Part shown: positions 63,769 to 64,000 of the stretch, piece by piece
Numbering within the stretch: the first letter of the stretch is position 1
Layout of the letters: each line of letters starts with the position of its first letter
NCBI GenBank assembly: GCA_052115395.1
Contig: JBFRGO010000001.1
Length of the DNA stretch: 64,000 nucleotides
Source: Noviluteimonas sp052115395
GTDB taxonomy: Bacteria > Pseudomonadota > Gammaproteobacteria > Xanthomonadales > Xanthomonadaceae
Strand: one strand, 5' to 3'
The notes under the pieces: generated by a model
Told to the model about the DNA's origin: nothing
The model's database searches: none
The model's input: the letters and a program-made list of their open reading frames with translations, nothing else
Position numbers and translations under genes: made by a program

Positions 63769-64000
63769 ATGACGATGCCCCCCGCCCGCATCCTCGACGG
63801 CAAGCGGATCGCCGAGGAACTGCTCGATTCGCTCGCCGCCCGGGTCACCGCACGGGTCGCGGCGGGCAAACCGCGCCCGGGCCTGGCCGTGGTCCTGGTG
63901 GGCAACGACCCGGCCTCGTCGGTCTACGTGCGCAACAAGCGCCGGGCCGCGGAGAAGGTGGGGATCCGCGCGATCGACCACGACCTCCCGGCCACGACCA
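63769..64000 (+). CDS. folD: FolD, methylenetetrahydrofolate dehydrogenase/cyclohydrolase, 3' partial
   Basis: Only the first 77 codons are present before the window ends. MTMPPARILDGKRIAEELLD, PGLAVVLVGNDPASSVYV, and the catalytic-lysine segment RNKRRAAEKVGI are characteristic. It interconverts methylene- and formyl-tetrahydrofolate. The ATG at 63775 is an alternative start. Confidence 0.92.
   Translation, partial: MTMPPARILDGKRIAEELLDSLAARVTARVAAGKPRPGLAVVLVGNDPASSVYVRNKRRAAEKVGIRAIDHDLPATT

Overview
The window reads as chromosomal DNA of a high-GC gammaproteobacterium of the Xanthomonadaceae/Lysobacteraceae, most like Lysobacter. This is inferred from protein resemblance and gene order recalled from that family (rpsA-ihfB-lapAB-glycan genes, rlmN-pilF-rodZ-yfgM-bamB-der, rhodanese-MoeB fusion). 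Coding density is very high, and many neighbours share ATGA or TGATG stop/start overlaps. I see no IS element, prophage, CRISPR array, rRNA or tRNA.

Layout. 1-2.3 kb: copper resistance pair copA (5' truncated by the window) and copB. 2.4-14.4 kb: accessory or stress block. It holds a secreted protein with a BASS-type transporter, an outer-membrane COG4313 protein with aquaporin and a QEGLA-type putative metallopeptidase, a MASE1-like NarX-type histidine kinase, a LuxR-type response regulator, a receiver-only regulator, and an operon of DUF202, DUF4136 lipoprotein, formylglycine-generating-enzyme homologue, DUF1622, DUF202 and a polytopic membrane protein, followed by dodecin. An ABM-domain gene converges on dodecin. 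Four of these promoter regions carry the same 14-bp palindrome (consensus CAGTAGAAATACTG or close variants) 60-85 bp before a start codon. I consider this candidate two-component regulon the most interesting object in the window.

14.5-23 kb: a GacA/UvrY-like regulator convergent with RNase E, then rluC, a membrane protein with phhB, nfuA, and a large proline-rich TonB/TolA-like envelope protein. 23-32 kb: two c-type cytochromes, then an RND efflux operon with one adaptor and two dissimilar permeases. 32-37 kb: TraB-domain protein, alpha/beta hydrolase with a TetR regulator (sharing an exact 17-bp inverted duplicate), and the agmatine-to-putrescine pair aguA/aguB. 37.3-45.9 kb: rpmJ (zinc-free type), cmk, rpsA, ihfB, lapA, lapB, a WecA-like transferase, a CapD-like epimerase/dehydratase and galU, linking translation, LPS control and surface glycans. 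46-51.5 kb: two exported unknowns and a TetR-controlled beta-oxidation operon.

51.7-64 kb: ndk (with a terminator-like element in its leader), rlmN, pilF, rodZ, yfgM, bamB, der (the E. coli order without ispG and hisS), molybdenum cofactor genes mobA, moeA, rhodanese-moeB, a DUF2272 protein, a DUF1244/hydrolase/zinc-ribbon operon, and the start of folD, cut by the window end. Starts were chosen by homology, Shine-Dalgarno sequences and overlaps. No database search was possible, so family names rest on motif recognition.
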